Source: Nitrososphaerota archaeon
Lineage (GTDB): Archaea; Thermoproteota; Nitrososphaeria; Nitrososphaerales; CADDZS01
DNA: 5,958 nucleotides
Direction: 5' to 3'
NCBI GenBank assembly: GCA_027886785.1
Contig: JAPCJV010000134.1
Coordinates: forward strand, 1-5,958
The position numbers were made by a program, and so were the translations under genes. Positions 4,837-5,958 of the stretch are shown in pieces. Each line of letters starts with the position of its first letter. The stretch's first letter is position 1. The notes beneath the pieces are model-generated. The model made no database searches and was not told the DNA's origin. It was given only the letters and a program-made list of their open reading frames with translations.

Positions 4837-5454
4837 ATGAGCGGGATAGAATACACCGTAAGAAAAGTGAGCGATGAAGCTCTATCTGAAATGTTACGGA
4901 GCATTTCAGAATCAAAGTCTGCAGCGCTAGAAGTCGTTTCCAGGAAAATGAATGAGGCGCAAGCTGAAGTCGTGCGGATTGGAGAACAGCAAAAGCGGCA
5001 ATCGGAGGCTCTCCGAAGGCAGATCACCGGGACCGCAGAAATGACTGCAAGAAATCGGACCCTTGAAATCATAGAAGACAATTTGAACGCCGCGTTTTCT
5101 CAAGCACTCCAGAAACTGGATTCGATGACGAGTGATCCCGGATACGAGGATCTCTTGAAATCGATGATCCTGGAGGGCATAGACGAGGTCGGAGGTAGCG
5201 AGTTTGTGGTCTCCTCTAACGCACGGGATCAGTCCCTGGTGCAGAAAGTGATTGTCGCAATATCCGGGCAAAAGCAGGTAAAGATCTCGCCCTCCTCGTC
5301 TCCGCTGACAAACACTATCGGAGGCGTTTCCATCGGGTCGGGGGATGGGTACGTGACCTTCGACAATACATACGAAGCTCGTCTAGAAAGGCTGAAGCCC
5401 GCTTTGCGAAAGCAGCTCGCGAAGTTGTTTGCGGAAGGGCCCTCGAACCCTTAG
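4837..5454 (+). CDS. atpE: A-type ATP synthase subunit E (peripheral stalk)
   Basis: The 205-residue product matches usual subunit E length. Residues about 10-75 form a long charged helix (EVVSRKMNEAQAEVVRIGEQ region) that would pair with subunit H. The C-terminal globular domain carries the family hallmark IGGVSIGSGDGYVTFDNTYE (161-180), followed by ARLERLKPALRKQLAKLF (181-198). This corresponds to the known 'G-G-V-x-x-x-x-x-D-G-x-I-x-x-D-N-T-x-x-x-R-L' and terminal 'L-F' pattern. By family knowledge, E caps the stator stalk at the top of the A3B3 head. The start is ATG at 4837; GGAG at 4822-4825, overlapping the atpF stop, is 11 nt upstream, slightly far for a Shine-Dalgarno but plausible. 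The tail FAEGPSNP is short and normal. Confidence 0.93.
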   Translation: MSGIEYTVRKVSDEALSEMLRSISESKSAALEVVSRKMNEAQAEVVRIGEQQKRQSEALRRQITGTAEMTARNRTLEIIEDNLNAAFSQALQKLDSMTSDPGYEDLLKSMILEGIDEVGGSEFVVSSNARDQSLVQKVIVAISGQKQVKISPSSSPLTNTIGGVSIGSGDGYVTFDNTYEARLERLKPALRKQLAKLFAEGPSNP

Positions 5455-5500
5455 CTCGAGTAAAAAGATTTTTGAGATTAGCAAGTGGGTAAGATAGATT

Positions 5501-5958
5501 ATGGCAGTAAAGGGGAAAGTAATCTGGATTAGCGGTCCAGCGGTCAAGGCCGATGGAATGGCCGCTTCCAAAATGTACGAAACCGTGGAGGTCGGGGAGG
5601 CGAAAATGGTTGGCGAGATTATTCGTCTCACTGGGGACGTGGCGTTTGTTCAGGTTTACGAATCTACCTCGGGGCTTCGTCCGGGAGAACCGGTCTTTGG
5701 AACGGGGCAGCCACTTTCGGTGTCCTTGGGCCCCGGGATGATGAGCAGCATTTATGATGGCCTGCAAAGGCCTCTTGATGTCATCGCCAAGAAATCTGGT
5801 TCCTTCATCGGGAAGGGTGTAACTGCCCCACAAATCCCCTTCGACCGGACTTGGGACTTTACACCCAGAGTGAAGGTTGGGGATGAAGTCTCTGGAGGAA
5901 CCATCCTGGGGGTCGTTCCCGAAACTCAGCTAATTGAGCACCGGGTCCTTGCGCCGCC
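5501..5958 (+). CDS. atpA: A-type ATP synthase catalytic subunit A, N-terminal part (runs off right edge)
   Basis: The frame from ATG 5501 stays open to the edge: 152 residues plus two bases. It starts MAVKGKVIWISGPAVKADGM, the N-terminal beta-barrel of V/A-ATPase A subunits. It then shows MVGEIIRLTGDVAFVQVYES (36-55), TSGLRPGEPVFGTGQPLSVS (56-75) and LGPGMMSSIYDGLQRPLDVI (76-95), all hallmark catalytic-subunit sequence. It then enters the A-specific 'non-homologous' insert (TWDFTPRVKVGDEVSGGTIL, 117-136; then ETQLIEHRVL). The P-loop and catalytic residues are beyond the window. By family knowledge, A carries the ATP-synthesising or hydrolysing sites in the A3B3 head. GTGGGT about 10-15 nt upstream is a weak ribosome-binding candidate. 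The 46-nt gap after atpE contains no convincing separate promoter. Genes for B, D, I and K are presumably downstream. Confidence 0.96.
   Translation, partial: MAVKGKVIWISGPAVKADGMAASKMYETVEVGEAKMVGEIIRLTGDVAFVQVYESTSGLRPGEPVFGTGQPLSVSLGPGMMSSIYDGLQRPLDVIAKKSGSFIGKGVTAPQIPFDRTWDFTPRVKVGDEVSGGTILGVVPETQLIEHRVLAP

Noticed and set aside
5455..5473. CTCGAG plus AAAAAGATTTTT after atpE as a terminator or internal promoter
   Set aside because: Weak A/T symmetry with no GC stem. It sits inside a cluster expected to be cotranscribed, so an intrinsic terminator is unlikely.
5315..5833. Minus-strand open frame of 172 codons across atpE/atpA
   Set aside because: Antisense to the strongly conserved C-terminus of AtpE and N-terminus of AtpA, so a shadow.
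1..5958. tRNA, rRNA, CRISPR array, insertion sequence, toxin-antitoxin or defence genes
   Set aside because: I looked in all intergenic gaps and on both strands and saw no T-arm consensus, direct-repeat array, transposase or terminal repeats. All substantial open space is accounted for by housekeeping genes.

Overview
This is a compact archaeal housekeeping locus, about 96% coding, with ten recognisable genes and no non-coding stretch longer than about 170 bases. The archaeal assignment rests on TFE, MBF1, Trm56, an archaeosine-transglycosylase-type PUA protein, archaeal NAC and an A-type (V/A-type) ATP synthase, all in one window. The set fits a TACK-group archaeon (Thaumarchaeota, Aigarchaeota, Bathyarchaeota or similar). 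I cannot fix the phylum from sequence alone.

Layout from left to right. (1) The first 75 codons of pyrB (aspartate carbamoyltransferase) run leftward off the window edge. (2) A 172-nt divergent region follows, with a plausible TATA box and a short inverted repeat. It leads into atpC, the central-rotor cap subunit of the ATP synthase, on the plus strand. (3) Converging on atpC is a tight minus-strand block transcribed mbf1 -> trm56 -> tfe: a TBP-bridging coregulator, a tRNA C56 ribose methylase and the general transcription factor TFE. (4) Divergent from mbf1, on the plus strand, is a stand-alone PUA protein resembling the C-terminal half of archaeal tRNA-guanine transglycosylase. Its stop codon abuts the start of nac, the ribosome-associated nascent-chain chaperone. 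(5) A likely promoter then precedes the ATP synthase cluster atpH-atpF-atpE-atpA. atpA is cut by the right edge.

Functionally, the window mixes energy conservation (stalk, rotor and catalytic subunits of the A-ATP synthase) with core information processing (transcription initiation, tRNA modification, RNA binding, co-translational protein handling) and pyrimidine synthesis. The most notable architectural points are that atpC lies about 2.7 kb away from the other atp genes with an information-processing block between them, and that the order H-F-E-A differs from the commonly described H-I-K-E-C-F-A-B-D. Four of ten genes appear to start with TTG. I found no mobile element, CRISPR array, tRNA, rRNA or defence system, and nothing I would call a new biological system. 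The findings are local architectural and translational oddities.
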